64,000 nucleotides of DNA, from the NCBI RefSeq assembly GCF_003688995.1, contig NZ_PENI01000013.1, forward strand, positions 124,001 to 188,000. The letters are read 5' to 3'. The position numbers were made by a program, and so were the translations under genes. This DNA comes from Streptomyces shenzhenensis. GTDB lineage: Bacteria; Actinomycetota; Actinomycetes; Streptomycetales; Streptomycetaceae. Under the pieces are notes generated by a model. The model did no database searches. It worked only from the letters and a program-made list of their open reading frames with translations, and had not been told where the DNA came from. This document shows positions 35,259 through 44,133 of the stretch, piece by piece (the first letter of the stretch is position 1; each line of letters begins with the position of its first letter).

Positions 35259-36134
35259 ATGTCTTGGTTTGAATCCTTCGTCCTCGGACTCGTCCAGGGG
35301 CTGACCGAGTTCCTTCCGGTCTCTTCCAGCGCGCACCTGCGGCTGACCGCCGCCTTCTCCGGCTGGAAGGATCCAGGCGCGGCCTTCACGGCCATCACCC
35401 AGATCGGCACGGAGGCCGCGGTGCTGATCTACTTCCGCAAGGACATCGGCCGGATCGTCCTGGCCTGGTTCCGGTCACTGTTCGACAAGGCGATGCGGCA
35501 GGACCACGACGCCCAGATGGGCTGGCTGGTGATCATCGGCTCGATCCCGATCGGCGTGCTGGGCGTGACGCTGAAGGACCAGATCGAGGGGCCGTTCCGC
35601 GATCTGCGGATCACGGCGACCATGCTGATCGTCGTCGGCCTCGTCATAGGCTTCGCGGACCGGCGAGCGGCCCGCGACGAGAAGGGCGGCCGGCACCGCG
35701 TCGCCAAGCAGGGCAAGACCCTGGAGAGCCTGAACGTCCGGGACGGCCTGATCTACGGCCTGTGCCAGGCCTGCGCCCTCATCCCCGGCGTCTCCCGCTC
35801 CGGCGCCACGATCAGCGGCGGCCTGTTCATGGGCTACCGGCGGGAGGCGGCGGCCCGGTACTCGTTCCTGCTCGCCATTCCGGCCGTCCTCGCCTCCGGG
35901 GCGTTCGAGTTGAAGGACGCGATGGGCAGCGGCCACGTCGCCTGGGGTCCGACGCTCTTCGCGACGGTGATCGCCTTCGTCTCCGGGTACGCGGTGATCG
36001 CCTGGTTCATGAAGTTCATCTCGTCGAAGAGCTTCATGCCGTTCGTCTACTACCGGGTCGTGCTCGGCATCGTCATCATCGCCCTGGTGACGGCGGGTGT
36101 GCTCAGCCCGCACGCGGCCGAGTCGGCGGGCTGA
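35259..36134 (+). CDS. uppP: Undecaprenyl-diphosphatase
   Basis: The 291-residue membrane enzyme removes a phosphate from undecaprenyl diphosphate, recycling the lipid carrier for cell-wall synthesis and giving bacitracin tolerance. QGLTEFLPVSSSAHL near residues 13-27 and PGVSRSG near 173-179 are the two catalytic motifs. About eight membrane segments are present and the length is normal. ATG 35259 opens the canonical N-terminus; the frame extends upstream into the repeat and the HxlR gene without meaning. Confidence 0.95.
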   Translation: MSWFESFVLGLVQGLTEFLPVSSSAHLRLTAAFSGWKDPGAAFTAITQIGTEAAVLIYFRKDIGRIVLAWFRSLFDKAMRQDHDAQMGWLVIIGSIPIGVLGVTLKDQIEGPFRDLRITATMLIVVGLVIGFADRRAARDEKGGRHRVAKQGKTLESLNVRDGLIYGLCQACALIPGVSRSGATISGGLFMGYRREAAARYSFLLAIPAVLASGAFELKDAMGSGHVAWGPTLFATVIAFVSGYAVIAWFMKFISSKSFMPFVYYRVVLGIVIIALVTAGVLSPHAAESAG

Positions 36135-36231
36135 CCGCCCGCGGCCACCGGCCGCGCCCGTGACCGACTCCATACGGTCTCCGTAGCTGTGCGGTAGCGC
36201 AGTGTCAGTGCTTGCCCCTACGCTTGTCGGC

Positions 36232-36411
36232 ATGTCCCCCGATTCCGTGTTCCCTGGTTCCGTGCGCTCTGCCGCCGAGGTGAACGAACAGATCCGGGCC
36301 CTGTGGCTGCGTGCGGGCGGATCCCTGTCGGCCCAGGAGCGCGCGGAGTACGAACTGCTGGTGGTCGAGTGGGCCGAGGCGATCCGCGGCGAGATCATCG
36401 AGGCGGCCTGA
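36232..36411 (+). CDS. Small conserved acidic protein
   Basis: The 59-residue protein (SAAEVNEQIRALWLRAGG and a helical Glu-rich C-terminus) looks like two helices and has no signal peptide. I recognise it only as the sort of small hypothetical protein common in Streptomyces. TACGCT (36219-36224) lies 7 bases before ATG 36232, suggesting a leaderless transcript. The coding bias is clear. Confidence 0.65.
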   Translation: MSPDSVFPGSVRSAAEVNEQIRALWLRAGGSLSAQERAEYELLVVEWAEAIRGEIIEAA

Positions 36412-36502
36412 GCAGCCGGACGCGGAAGAGGCCGGCGGGCATGCTCCGCCCGCCCCGCCTCGCCGCCCCCACGGGGAAGATGACGAGTCCGCGGCGCGGC
36501 CC

Positions 36503-37243
36503 CTACCGGCCGCCCGCCACCCGCAGCACGGCGCCGGTGGTGTACGAGGATTCCGGAGACATCAGCCAGGAGATCGCTGCGGCGATCTCCTCCGCCGTGC
36601 CGGGCCGGCGCAGCGGGATCGTGGCGGCCATGCGGTGCGCGCGGTCCGGATCGCCCATCGCCGCGTGCATCTCCGTGTCGATCGCCCCGGGAGCGACCGC
36701 GTTGACGCGGACGCCGTCCGGGCCGAGTTCCTTCGCCAGCCCCAGAGTGAGGGCGTCGACGGCGGCCTTGGTCGCCGCGTAGTGGACGTACTCCCCGGGA
36801 CTGCCCAGCGTGGCGGCCCCCGACGACACGTTCACGATCACGCCGTGGCCGCGGCCGGCCATGAGCCGGGCGGCACGGCGCGCGCACAGCAGCGTGCCGA
36901 GGAGATTGACCTCGACGACCCGGCGCAGATCGGCGGTGTCCGTATCGGCAAGGCGTCCCAGCGGACCGCTCACCCCGGCGTTGTTCACCAGCCCCGTGAC
37001 GGGCCCGAGGCGCTCCTCCGCCGTGTCGAACAGCCGCTCCACGTCGGCCTCCACGGCCGTGTCCACGCGCACGGTCGCACAGCGGCCCCCCGCCGCGCGC
37101 ACCCCCGCCGCGACCGACTCGGCCGCCGCCGCGTCCCGGACGTAGCCGACGACCAGGTCGTGCCCGTCGGCCGCGAGCCGCAGACAGGTCGCGGCACCGA
37201 TCCCCCGGCTGCCGCCGGTGACGACCGTGACGGGACGTGCCAT
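36503..37243 (-). CDS. SDR-family oxidoreductase
   Basis: The 246-residue classical short-chain dehydrogenase/reductase has TGGSRGIG at residues 9-16 for NAD(P) binding, NNAG near 87, and the catalytic Ser plus YAATK near 153-157. The C-terminus GAVLRVAGGR is typical. An Arg after the Gly motif suggests NADPH. The substrate is unknown. It diverges from an L,D-transpeptidase gene. Confidence 0.9.
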   Translation of the reverse strand: MARPVTVVTGGSRGIGAATCLRLAADGHDLVVGYVRDAAAAESVAAGVRAAGGRCATVRVDTAVEADVERLFDTAEERLGPVTGLVNNAGVSGPLGRLADTDTADLRRVVEVNLLGTLLCARRAARLMAGRGHGVIVNVSSGAATLGSPGEYVHYAATKAAVDALTLGLAKELGPDGVRVNAVAPGAIDTEMHAAMGDPDRAHRMAATIPLRRPGTAEEIAAAISWLMSPESSYTTGAVLRVAGGR

Positions 37244-37443
37244 GAGGACCTCCTGGTGACATGCGCGGCCGAAGATCGCTCACTCTACGACCGGCCGGCG
37301 CACGCCTCGTGGCCCGGTCCGTGGTCACGCGGGGCGCCGGATCACCGCAGCCGTCGCGCTCGCAGAACGGCCCGGGCCCGCGCTTAGGCCAGATGCTCGT
37401 GTCCGGATGCGTGCGGTGTCCGTTCCGCCACAAGATCCTGATC

Positions 37444-38229
37444 ATGCGGACATCAACTGTTGACCGGCCGCTCCTGCGGCCGATGCGACGCGGCGGTGCG
37501 CGCCACGCCATACCCGCGGTCCTTGCCTGCGGCGTTCTGCTGACGGGAACCACGGCCTGCGGTGACACCACCGGCCGAACGAGCCCCGGCGGTGCCCCGG
37601 GCATCAACAACCCGGCGGCGTCCGGCTCCGCGCGCCCGGCGGTGCGCACACGCCCACCCGGCCTCGGACTCCGGATCTGGCGGCAGGTACCGGCCGCCAC
37701 CCGTCAGCTGGTGGTCGTCTACGGGGACCGCCGGGATTCGCCCGACAGTCTCGTCGTGCTCTACGAGAAGCGGGGCACGGCCTGGAAAGCGACGGGCAGC
37801 TGGCGCGGGCACAACGGCCGGATGGGCTGGACGACGGACCATCGCATGGACGACGAGCGCAGTCCCGTCGGGGTGTTCTCGCTGACCGACGCGGGAGGCG
37901 CGCTGGAGGATCCGGGCAGCCGGCTGGAGTACTGGCACGATGACAACGCCTTCACCCCCACGATCAGCGATGACGACGCCCATGCCCACGATTTCGACTA
38001 CGTCATAGCCATCGACTACAACCGCCTCAAGGGCGCCCCGCCGTACGACTGGAACCGGCCCGAAGGGGTGGAGAAGGGCGGCGGCATCTGGCTGCACCTG
38101 GACCACGGTGACGGCACCTCGGCCTGTGTGACCGTCCCGGAGTCCGGGATGAAGACCCTGCTGCGCACCCTCGATCCCGCCCACCGTCCCGTCATGGTGA
38201 TGGGAGACCGGGAGCGGCTCAACAGCTGA
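37444..38229 (+). CDS. Exported L,D-transpeptidase-family protein
   Basis: The 261-residue protein has an N-terminal signal ending in GTTACG (Cys at residue 39), a probable though not ideal lipobox. A Pro-rich linker leads to a YkuD-like domain: DERSPVGVFSL near 139-149, then IWLHLDH near 218 and TSACVTVPE near 228 with the catalytic Cys. Such enzymes cross-link or trim peptidoglycan peptides outside the membrane. The SHGC motif is altered to TSAC, as in some actinobacterial members. ATG 37444 starts the signal peptide. Confidence 0.78.
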   Translation: MRTSTVDRPLLRPMRRGGARHAIPAVLACGVLLTGTTACGDTTGRTSPGGAPGINNPAASGSARPAVRTRPPGLGLRIWRQVPAATRQLVVVYGDRRDSPDSLVVLYEKRGTAWKATGSWRGHNGRMGWTTDHRMDDERSPVGVFSLTDAGGALEDPGSRLEYWHDDNAFTPTISDDDAHAHDFDYVIAIDYNRLKGAPPYDWNRPEGVEKGGGIWLHLDHGDGTSACVTVPESGMKTLLRTLDPAHRPVMVMGDRERLNS

Positions 38230-38384
38230 AGCCCGCTCCGCCGGATCATGAACGTGCCGCCCCCGGTACGGCCCGGCTGTCTCCTGACGACCGCTGTCGA
38301 AGGTGCCCGGGCCCCGGCCGATGCCGACTTCGGCCGAATGTTCACCCGAATCTCGCCGCACACCCCCTTGGCTCCGTGCGTCCC

Positions 38385-38879
38385 ATGGCCAAGACTGAGT
38401 CGATGACGCAGCGTGTGGACCTCGCTACCGTGATGGACCGGCTGGCCGTGGACGGGCTCGTCACCGAGTACGCGATGACCGTGGACGACGGTGACTGGGC
38501 CGCGTACCGGGGCCTGTTCACCGACGACGGGCGGGCGGACTACCGGTCCGCCGGCGGCATCGAGGGAGAGGCCGGCCGGGTCGCCGAGTGGCTCGCCGGG
38601 AGCGTCGGCCGGTTCGCGATGCGCCAGCATCTGATCGTCAACCGCCGCTTGCGGTTCGGGACCCTGCAACGGGACACCGGAGACACCGCCGAGGTGCGGG
38701 CCGACTACGTCAATCCGATGCGGCTCGCCGGCGGCGACGGCACCTCGACGGCGCCCGACTTCGTGTGCGGCGGCCGGTACGCCTTCGGGCTGCTGCGCAC
38801 GCCGGACGGCTGGCGGCTGCGTGCGGTGGTCGTCGACGAGAAGTGGCGCCGCCTGCCCGATCCGCTCCCACACCCCTGA
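38385..38879 (+). CDS. NTF2-like (SnoaL-type) protein
   Basis: The ~164-residue protein has the NTF2-like cone fold signature LVTEYAMTVDDGDWAAYRGL near residues 26-45, followed by strands ending in WRLRAVVVDEKW. Family members are small isomerases, hydrolases or ligand binders, and the fold alone gives no reaction. Starts at GTG 38376, ATG 38385 and ATG 38403 are possible. Confidence 0.8.
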   Translation: MAKTESMTQRVDLATVMDRLAVDGLVTEYAMTVDDGDWAAYRGLFTDDGRADYRSAGGIEGEAGRVAEWLAGSVGRFAMRQHLIVNRRLRFGTLQRDTGDTAEVRADYVNPMRLAGGDGTSTAPDFVCGGRYAFGLLRTPDGWRLRAVVVDEKWRRLPDPLPHP

Positions 38880-38960
38880 TCGACTGAGTCCGAGGCCCCC
38901 TGTCGGCGGATGCCGCCCTGCGCGCACACTGGAGACAGCCGCTGCGCAGGGAGGCGACGC

Positions 38961-40514
38961 ATGAGGAGGCTCGACCACTGGCTCGGCTCCGCGTGGCGCC
39001 GCTCCGTCGCCGCCGTGCTCGCGGGCGCCCTGCCGGTGCTGTCCTTCCCGGCGCCCGCCCTGTGGTGGTTCGCGTATATCGCCCTGGTCCCGTGGATCCT
39101 GCTCGCCCGCTCGGCCCCCACCGGGCGGCGCGCCGCCCTCGACGGCTGGTGCGGCGGCATCGGCTTCATGGTGGCGGTGCACCACTGGCTGCTGCCGAGC
39201 CTGCATGTCTTCCTGTTCCTGATCGCGGCGCTGCTGGGGGCGCTGTGGCTGCCCTGGGGCTGGCTGGTGCGCCGGTTCCTGGGCGGGGTGCCCTCGCCGG
39301 GCCGGGGCGCCGCCGCGCTGCTGGTGCTGCCGTCGGCGTGGCTGGCCGTGGAACTGGTCCGGTCCTGGCAGGGGCTCGGCGGGCCCTGGGGCATGCTCGG
39401 GTCGAGCCAGTGGCAGGTGGAGCCGGCGCTGCGGCTGGCCTCGGTGGGCGGGGTGTGGCTGCTCAGCTTCCTCGTGATGGCCGTGAATGTCGCGGTCGCG
39501 GTCCTGGTGTCGGTGCGCGAGTCCCGGGTACCGGCGCTCGCCTCGCTCGTCGCCACGGCGGCGGCGACCTCGGCGGCCTGGGTGTGGTCGCCGCGCCCGT
39601 CCGACGACGGCCGGGTCCGGATCGCGGTCGTCCAGCCGGGCCTGGTCGGCGGCGGCGACAGCGGCGACCGGCGCTTCGACCGTGCGGAGCGGCTCACCCG
39701 GCAGCTCGTGGGGCAGCGCGTCGACCTGGTCGTGTGGGGCGAGAGCAGTGTCGGCTTCGACCTGGGCGACCGGCCCGACCTGGCCCGCCGGATCGCCGTG
39801 CTGTCCCGGGAGACCGGCGCGGACGTGCTGGTCAACGTGGACGCCCACCGCTCGGACCGGCCGGGCATCTACAAGAGTTCGGTCCTGATCGGCCCGGACG
39901 GCCCGACCGGCGCCCGCTACGACAAGATGCGGCTGGTCCCCTTCGGCGAGTACATACCGGCCCGTTCGCTGCTCGGCTGGGCGACGTCGGTCGGCAAGGC
40001 GGCGGGCGAGGACCGCAGGCGGGGCACCGAGCAGGTGGTGATGGACGTCGGGCACGGGCTGCGCATCGGCCCGATGGTCTGCTTCGAGACCGCGTTCCCC
40101 GACATGAGCCGGCACCTCGCCCAGGACGGCGCGGACGTGCTGCTCGGCCAGTCCTCGACGTCGACGTTCCAGCACAGTTGGGCCCCCGCGCAGCACGCCT
40201 CGCTGGCCGCGCTGCGGGCCGCGGAGACCGGCCGCCCGATGGTGCACGCGACGCTGACCGGGATCTCCGCCGTCTACGGCCCCGACGGGCGGCGGCTCGG
40301 CCCGTGGCTCGGCACGGACGCGAGCACCGCCCGCGTCTACGAGGTGCCGCTCGCGCACGGGATCACCCCGTACGTCCGCTACGGCGACTGGCCGGTGCAG
40401 GCGGCGCTGCTGGTGCTGGCCGGCCTGTGCGCGGCGGAGGGCGCGCGAGCGGTCAGGCTGCGGCGGAGCGCTGCCGCACCGCATGCACCACACGCTCGCA
40501 CAGTTCGTGAGTAG
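38961..40514 (+). CDS. lnt: Apolipoprotein N-acyltransferase
   Basis: The 517-residue enzyme transfers an acyl chain to the N-terminal Cys of lipoproteins. About six membrane segments cover residues 10-215, and a nitrilase-like domain follows with the catalytic triad: Glu in WGESS near 261, Lys in KMRLVPFGEY near 323 and Cys in VCFETAFP near 374. GAGG 6 bases before ATG 38961 fixes the start. The last 62 bases overlap the convergent oxidoreductase gene. Confidence 0.94.
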   Translation: MRRLDHWLGSAWRRSVAAVLAGALPVLSFPAPALWWFAYIALVPWILLARSAPTGRRAALDGWCGGIGFMVAVHHWLLPSLHVFLFLIAALLGALWLPWGWLVRRFLGGVPSPGRGAAALLVLPSAWLAVELVRSWQGLGGPWGMLGSSQWQVEPALRLASVGGVWLLSFLVMAVNVAVAVLVSVRESRVPALASLVATAAATSAAWVWSPRPSDDGRVRIAVVQPGLVGGGDSGDRRFDRAERLTRQLVGQRVDLVVWGESSVGFDLGDRPDLARRIAVLSRETGADVLVNVDAHRSDRPGIYKSSVLIGPDGPTGARYDKMRLVPFGEYIPARSLLGWATSVGKAAGEDRRRGTEQVVMDVGHGLRIGPMVCFETAFPDMSRHLAQDGADVLLGQSSTSTFQHSWAPAQHASLAALRAAETGRPMVHATLTGISAVYGPDGRRLGPWLGTDASTARVYEVPLAHGITPYVRYGDWPVQAALLVLAGLCAAEGARAVRLRRSAAAPHAPHARTVRE

Positions 40515-41364
40515 CCAGCGCGTCACGGGCACTGAGCACCCTGCCCGCGCGCACGGCGTCCAGGAAGGCGAGCACCGCCTGTTCGATGCCGCGCTGCCGG
40601 GCCACCGGCACCCAGTCGCCGCGCCGCCGCACCGTCGGCTGGCCCTTGTGGTCGATCACCTCGGCGAGGTTGACCACCTGCCGCTTGGTGTCCTGTCCGG
40701 AGACTTCGAGGATCTCCTCCGCTGAGCCGCTGAGCCGGTTCATCACGCCGAGCGCGGTGAAGCCGTCCCCGGCGAGCTGCAGCACGACGTGGTGCAGCAG
40801 TCCGTCCCTCAGGCGGGCGCGCACGGTCACGTCGTCGACCGGGCCGGGGACCAGGAAGCGCAGGGTGTCGACGACGTGGATGAAGTCGTCGAGGATCATG
40901 GTGCGCGGCTCCTCCGGCAGCCCGATGCGGTTCTTCTGCATCAGGATCAGCTCGCGCGGATGGTCGGCGCACTGCGCGTACCCGGGGGCGTACCGCCGGT
41001 TGAAGCCGACGGCGAGGGAGACGTTCCGCTGCTCGGCGAGCGCCACCAGCCGCCGTGAGTCGGCGAGTTCGTAGCCCAGCGGCTTGTCGACGTAGGTGGG
41101 TACGCCCGCGTCCAGGAGGCGGGTGACGATCTCGGGGTGCGCCGTGGTGGGCGCGTGCACGAAGGCGGCGTCGAGGTCCTGGGCGAGAAGGGAGTCCAGG
41201 GTGGGGTGCCGCTGGCCGGCAGGGACGCGCAGGGCGTCGGCGACCCGGTCGAGGGTCGCGGGCGTCCGGGTCTGCAGATGCAGGTCGAGGCCCGGCAGCG
41301 CGCCGAGCACCGGCAGATACGCCTTCTGCGCGATGTCGCCGAGTCCGATGCAGCCGACCTTCAC
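40453..41364 (-). CDS. Gfo/Idh/MocA-family oxidoreductase
   Basis: The 303-residue protein has the N-terminal NAD(P) loop VGCIGLGDIAQKAYLPVL at residues 3-20 and the family motif DKPLGYELADSRRL near 92-105 with the catalytic Lys. The C-terminal domain is shorter than in sugar dehydrogenases. GTG 41364 has GGGAGAG upstream. Its 3' end overlaps lnt on the other strand. The substrate is unknown. Confidence 0.87.
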   Translation of the reverse strand: MKVGCIGLGDIAQKAYLPVLGALPGLDLHLQTRTPATLDRVADALRVPAGQRHPTLDSLLAQDLDAAFVHAPTTAHPEIVTRLLDAGVPTYVDKPLGYELADSRRLVALAEQRNVSLAVGFNRRYAPGYAQCADHPRELILMQKNRIGLPEEPRTMILDDFIHVVDTLRFLVPGPVDDVTVRARLRDGLLHHVVLQLAGDGFTALGVMNRLSGSAEEILEVSGQDTKRQVVNLAEVIDHKGQPTVRRRGDWVPVARQRGIEQAVLAFLDAVRAGRVLSARDALATHELCERVVHAVRQRSAAA

Positions 41365-41465
41365 ATGCTCTCCCTGGCGCTTGCCCACCGGTTCCTGCCC
41401 GGCAGCATACGGGGGCCGCCGAAAACCCCTGCTGGGAGCGGGTGGTACGGGCGAGAATGGCGGGC

Positions 41466-41978
41466 ATGACGAATGATCGCCGGGAACCTGCCCAGAACGC
41501 CGCCGAGCGGACCATGCTGGAGGGCTGGCTGGACTACCACCGCGACACCCTGGCCCTGAAGTGCGCGGGCCTGACCGACGCACAGCTCAGAACCGCCTCG
41601 GTCGCACCGTCCGAGCTGTCGCTGATGGGGCTGGTGCGGCACCTGGCGGAGGTCGAGCGGAGCTGGTTCCGCAAGGTGCTGGTGGGCGAGGACCCGGGCC
41701 CGATCTACTACACGGAGGAGGACCCGGACGGCGAGTTCCACCTCACCGAGGCGGACACCTGGCAGGAGGCGTACACCACCTGGCAGGAAGAGATCGAGGC
41801 CGCCCGGCGCCACGCGGCCGGCTTCACACTCGACGACCTCTCCCGGGGCGTGAGCCGGCTGTCCCAGGAACCGTTCAGCCTCCGCTGGATCTATACGCAC
41901 ATGATCGAGGAGTACGCCCGGCACAACGGCCACGCGGACCTGATCCGCGAGCGGATCGACGGTGCCACCGGCGAATGA
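41466..41978 (+). CDS. DinB/DUF664-family protein
   Basis: The 170-residue four-helix protein belongs to the DUF664 branch of DinB-like proteins, to which actinobacterial mycothiol-dependent S-transferases belong. LVRHLAEVERSWF near residues 55-67 holds the first metal-type His and EEYARHNGHADLI near 150-162 the C-terminal His pair. GAGAAT (41453-41458) lies 7 bases before ATG 41466, suggesting a leaderless message; ATG 41457 is an alternative. Confidence 0.87.
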   Translation: MTNDRREPAQNAAERTMLEGWLDYHRDTLALKCAGLTDAQLRTASVAPSELSLMGLVRHLAEVERSWFRKVLVGEDPGPIYYTEEDPDGEFHLTEADTWQEAYTTWQEEIEAARRHAAGFTLDDLSRGVSRLSQEPFSLRWIYTHMIEEYARHNGHADLIRERIDGATGE

Positions 41979-42092
41979 CGTCACTGTCCCCGCCCCCCGC
42001 TTCCCCCACACGGGGCAGGACATCACCCGTGGGGGGCATCCTGCGCTCGCCCGTCGTCCCGATCAGGAGGCTGAAGCAGCAGAGTTGCGCGG

Positions 42093-42536
42093 GTGCATCG
42101 AACGACGACCGCCGCCGCGCTTCTGGTCACCGTGGCCGTCTCGGCCCTCTCCGGCTGTGTCACGGTCCAGCACCCGCCGACCGCCGGGCCGCCGGGTGCG
42201 GCACCGGCACAGCCGTCGGCGCCCCGGCCGGACGGCAGCGCCGAGCCCCGGGTGGTGCAGGCGCCGGCCCGGGAGGCGCTGGAGATGGTCGGCCCGTCCC
42301 GGCGGCCCGAGCGGAAGCGGCCGGCCACGTCAGGCGCTCCGCCGGCGGCCCGGCAGTCGCCGTCCCCTCGCGCACACCCGCACCGCGAGCCGGCGGTACG
42401 GCCGAGCGCCGACGCCCCCGAAGGGCCCCGGACCGCGCCCGTGCCGCCGGACGTGTGCGCCCTGGGCAGACGGTACGGCGGCTGGCACCCGGACAGCCCG
42501 GAGTCCCGCATCTGCGAGCAGACGTACGGCCGTTGA
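42093..42536 (+). CDS. Small Pro-rich lipoprotein
   Basis: The 147-residue protein has a lipoprotein signal with lipobox LSGC (Cys at residue 22). A long Pro/Arg/Ala-rich linker leads to a short C-terminal part with two Cys (VCALGRRYGGW and ICEQTYG), likely disulphide-linked. The function is unknown. GTG 42093 is the only start giving the signal peptide; AGGAGG lies 26 bases upstream, too far to decide. Confidence 0.65.
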   Translation: MHRTTTAAALLVTVAVSALSGCVTVQHPPTAGPPGAAPAQPSAPRPDGSAEPRVVQAPAREALEMVGPSRRPERKRPATSGAPPAARQSPSPRAHPHREPAVRPSADAPEGPRTAPVPPDVCALGRRYGGWHPDSPESRICEQTYGR

Positions 42537-42706
42537 CCGGGACCGCGGGGCCCAGCGAACGCCTGCGCCCTGACGCCCGGACCGGCTGCTCCCACCGCGG
42601 GCGCCGGGTCCGCCCCCGCCCCACGGAGCGGATGCGCGGGGCGCCGCCCAGGCCCTGCCGTCAGGCTCCCTCCCCCGGGCGAACGACGGGAATGTGACGA
42701 CAGGGC

Positions 42707-43222
42707 CTAGAGGAAGTACCGGGGCCACGGTCCCCACGGCTCGTCGTCGGGTGGGGACGGGTCGCCCAGCCGCTGGGCCAGTCGGCTGATCGCCGCCCGC
42801 ACCCCGTCGCCGTAGCTGTCGTCGGCGAGGGACTCGGCCGCGCCGCGGGCGAGGCGCAGCTGGCTGCGGGCCGCCTCGGTGCGGCCCAGCTTCAGATAGT
42901 CGGCGGCGAGGTTCAGATGCAGCGACGGGTAGAAGCCGCGGACCGCGCCCGGGTCGCCGTCCGGCCGGCCGTGGGCCGCCTCCTGTGCCGCCGACAACGC
43001 CCTCAGGTCCCAGGCCAGTTCGTCCGAGGGATCGTCCTGTGTGTCGGCCAGGTAGTGCGCCAGTGTGCAGCGGTGCAGCGGGTCCCCGTCCTGCCCGATC
43101 TCCGCCCACAGGTCGAGCAGGCGGCGCCGGGCCTCCTCGCGGTCCCCGCCGTGGTGCAGCATGACGACCTGCCCGATCCGGGTCAGCACGCCGTCCGGCG
43201 CGGCCTGCTCCTGTCGCTCCAC
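42707..43222 (-). CDS. Tetratricopeptide-like helical protein
   Basis: The 171-residue protein consists of helix pairs resembling degenerate TPR units (ADYLKLGRTEAARSQLRLAR near 110-129). It is soluble and has no catalytic motif. GTG 43222 and GTG 43225 are adjacent; GGAGG lies 7 bases before 43222. A hairpin separates it from ung upstream. Confidence 0.7.
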   Translation of the reverse strand: MERQEQAAPDGVLTRIGQVVMLHHGGDREEARRRLLDLWAEIGQDGDPLHRCTLAHYLADTQDDPSDELAWDLRALSAAQEAAHGRPDGDPGAVRGFYPSLHLNLAADYLKLGRTEAARSQLRLARGAAESLADDSYGDGVRAAISRLAQRLGDPSPPDDEPWGPWPRYFL

Positions 43223-43309
43223 CACGGCGCCTCCTCCGTCTCGTGGCGGCACGCACCGGAACCGCCCGCCGGATGCCGCGCTCCCCGTCGTCCCACCCCG
43301 ACGCTAACC

Positions 43310-43341
43310 GGGGGCACCGGCAATCCCGGTCAGGCGCCCCC
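43310..43341. terminator. Hairpin after ung
   Basis: GGGGGCACCGG (43310-43320) pairs with the CCGG-CAG-GCGCCCCC side (43326-43341) with a small bulge. It sits 28 bases beyond the ung stop in the direction of transcription. Confidence 0.45.
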
Positions 43342-43368
43342 GTACGGCACCGGCGCGCCTCGGCGCGG

Positions 43369-44052
43369 TCAGCCCAGGTTCGGGATCGTCCAGTCGACCG
43401 GCTCGTGCCCCTGCCGGGCGATCGCCTCGTTGATCTGCGTGAACGGCCGGGAGCCGAAGAACTTCTTCGCGGACAGCGGCGAGGGGTGTGCCCCCTTGAC
43501 CACGACATGGCGGGTCTCGTCGATCAGCGGGAGCTTCTTCTGCGCGTAGTTGCCCCACAGGACGAACACGGCCGGGTCGGGCCGCTGGGCCACCGCGCGG
43601 ATCACCGCGTCGGTGAACTTCTCCCAGCCCTTGCCCTTGTGCGAGTTCGCCTCGCCGGCGCGCACCGTGAGGACCGCGTTGAGCAGCAGGACGCCCTGCT
43701 CGGCCCACGGCATCAGATAGCCGTTGTCCGGGATCGGCGTGCCCAGCTCCTCCTTCATCTCCTTGTAGATGTTCCGCAGGGAGGGCGGGGTCTTCACCCC
43801 GGGGCGGACCGAGAAGCACAGGCCGTGGCCCTGGCCCTCGCCGTGGTACGGGTCCTGGCCGAGGACGAGCACCTTGACCTTGTCGTACGGCGTCGCCTCC
43901 AGCGCGGCGAAGACCTCCTCGCGCGGCGGGTAGACGGGACCCTTCGCCCGCTCCTCCTCGACGAACTCGGTCAGCGCCTTGAAATAGGTCTGCTGCAGTT
44001 CGTCGCCCAGAACCCCGCGCCAGGACTCGGGCAGCATGGCGATGTCGGTCAC
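43369..44052 (-). CDS. ung: Uracil-DNA glycosylase, family 1
   Basis: The 227-residue enzyme excises uracil from DNA. GQDPYHG near residues 65-71 carries the catalytic Asp, LLLNAVLTV near 122-130 the uracil-binding Asn, and HPSPLS near 189-194 the catalytic His loop. GTG 44052 is preferred because AAGGA lies about 8 bases upstream and gives the usual length. The frame is open to 44079. Confidence 0.95.
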   Translation of the reverse strand: MTDIAMLPESWRGVLGDELQQTYFKALTEFVEEERAKGPVYPPREEVFAALEATPYDKVKVLVLGQDPYHGEGQGHGLCFSVRPGVKTPPSLRNIYKEMKEELGTPIPDNGYLMPWAEQGVLLLNAVLTVRAGEANSHKGKGWEKFTDAVIRAVAQRPDPAVFVLWGNYAQKKLPLIDETRHVVVKGAHPSPLSAKKFFGSRPFTQINEAIARQGHEPVDWTIPNLG

Positions 44053-44133
44053 GTCAACGTCCTTACGGTGTGCGGTCACTTGCAGGTCTCAGAACCTACA
44101 GGCGGCCACTGACAATCGGTGCCGCGACCGCCG

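Noticed and set aside
38320..38365. GTTCACCCGAA as a second PHO box before the NTF2-like gene
   Set aside because: Only one unit fits and the adjacent 11 bases do not repeat it.
38016..40532. An 838-residue minus-strand frame across lnt and the NTF2-like gene
   Set aside because: It is antisense to well-supported genes with clear catalytic motifs and has random-like composition.
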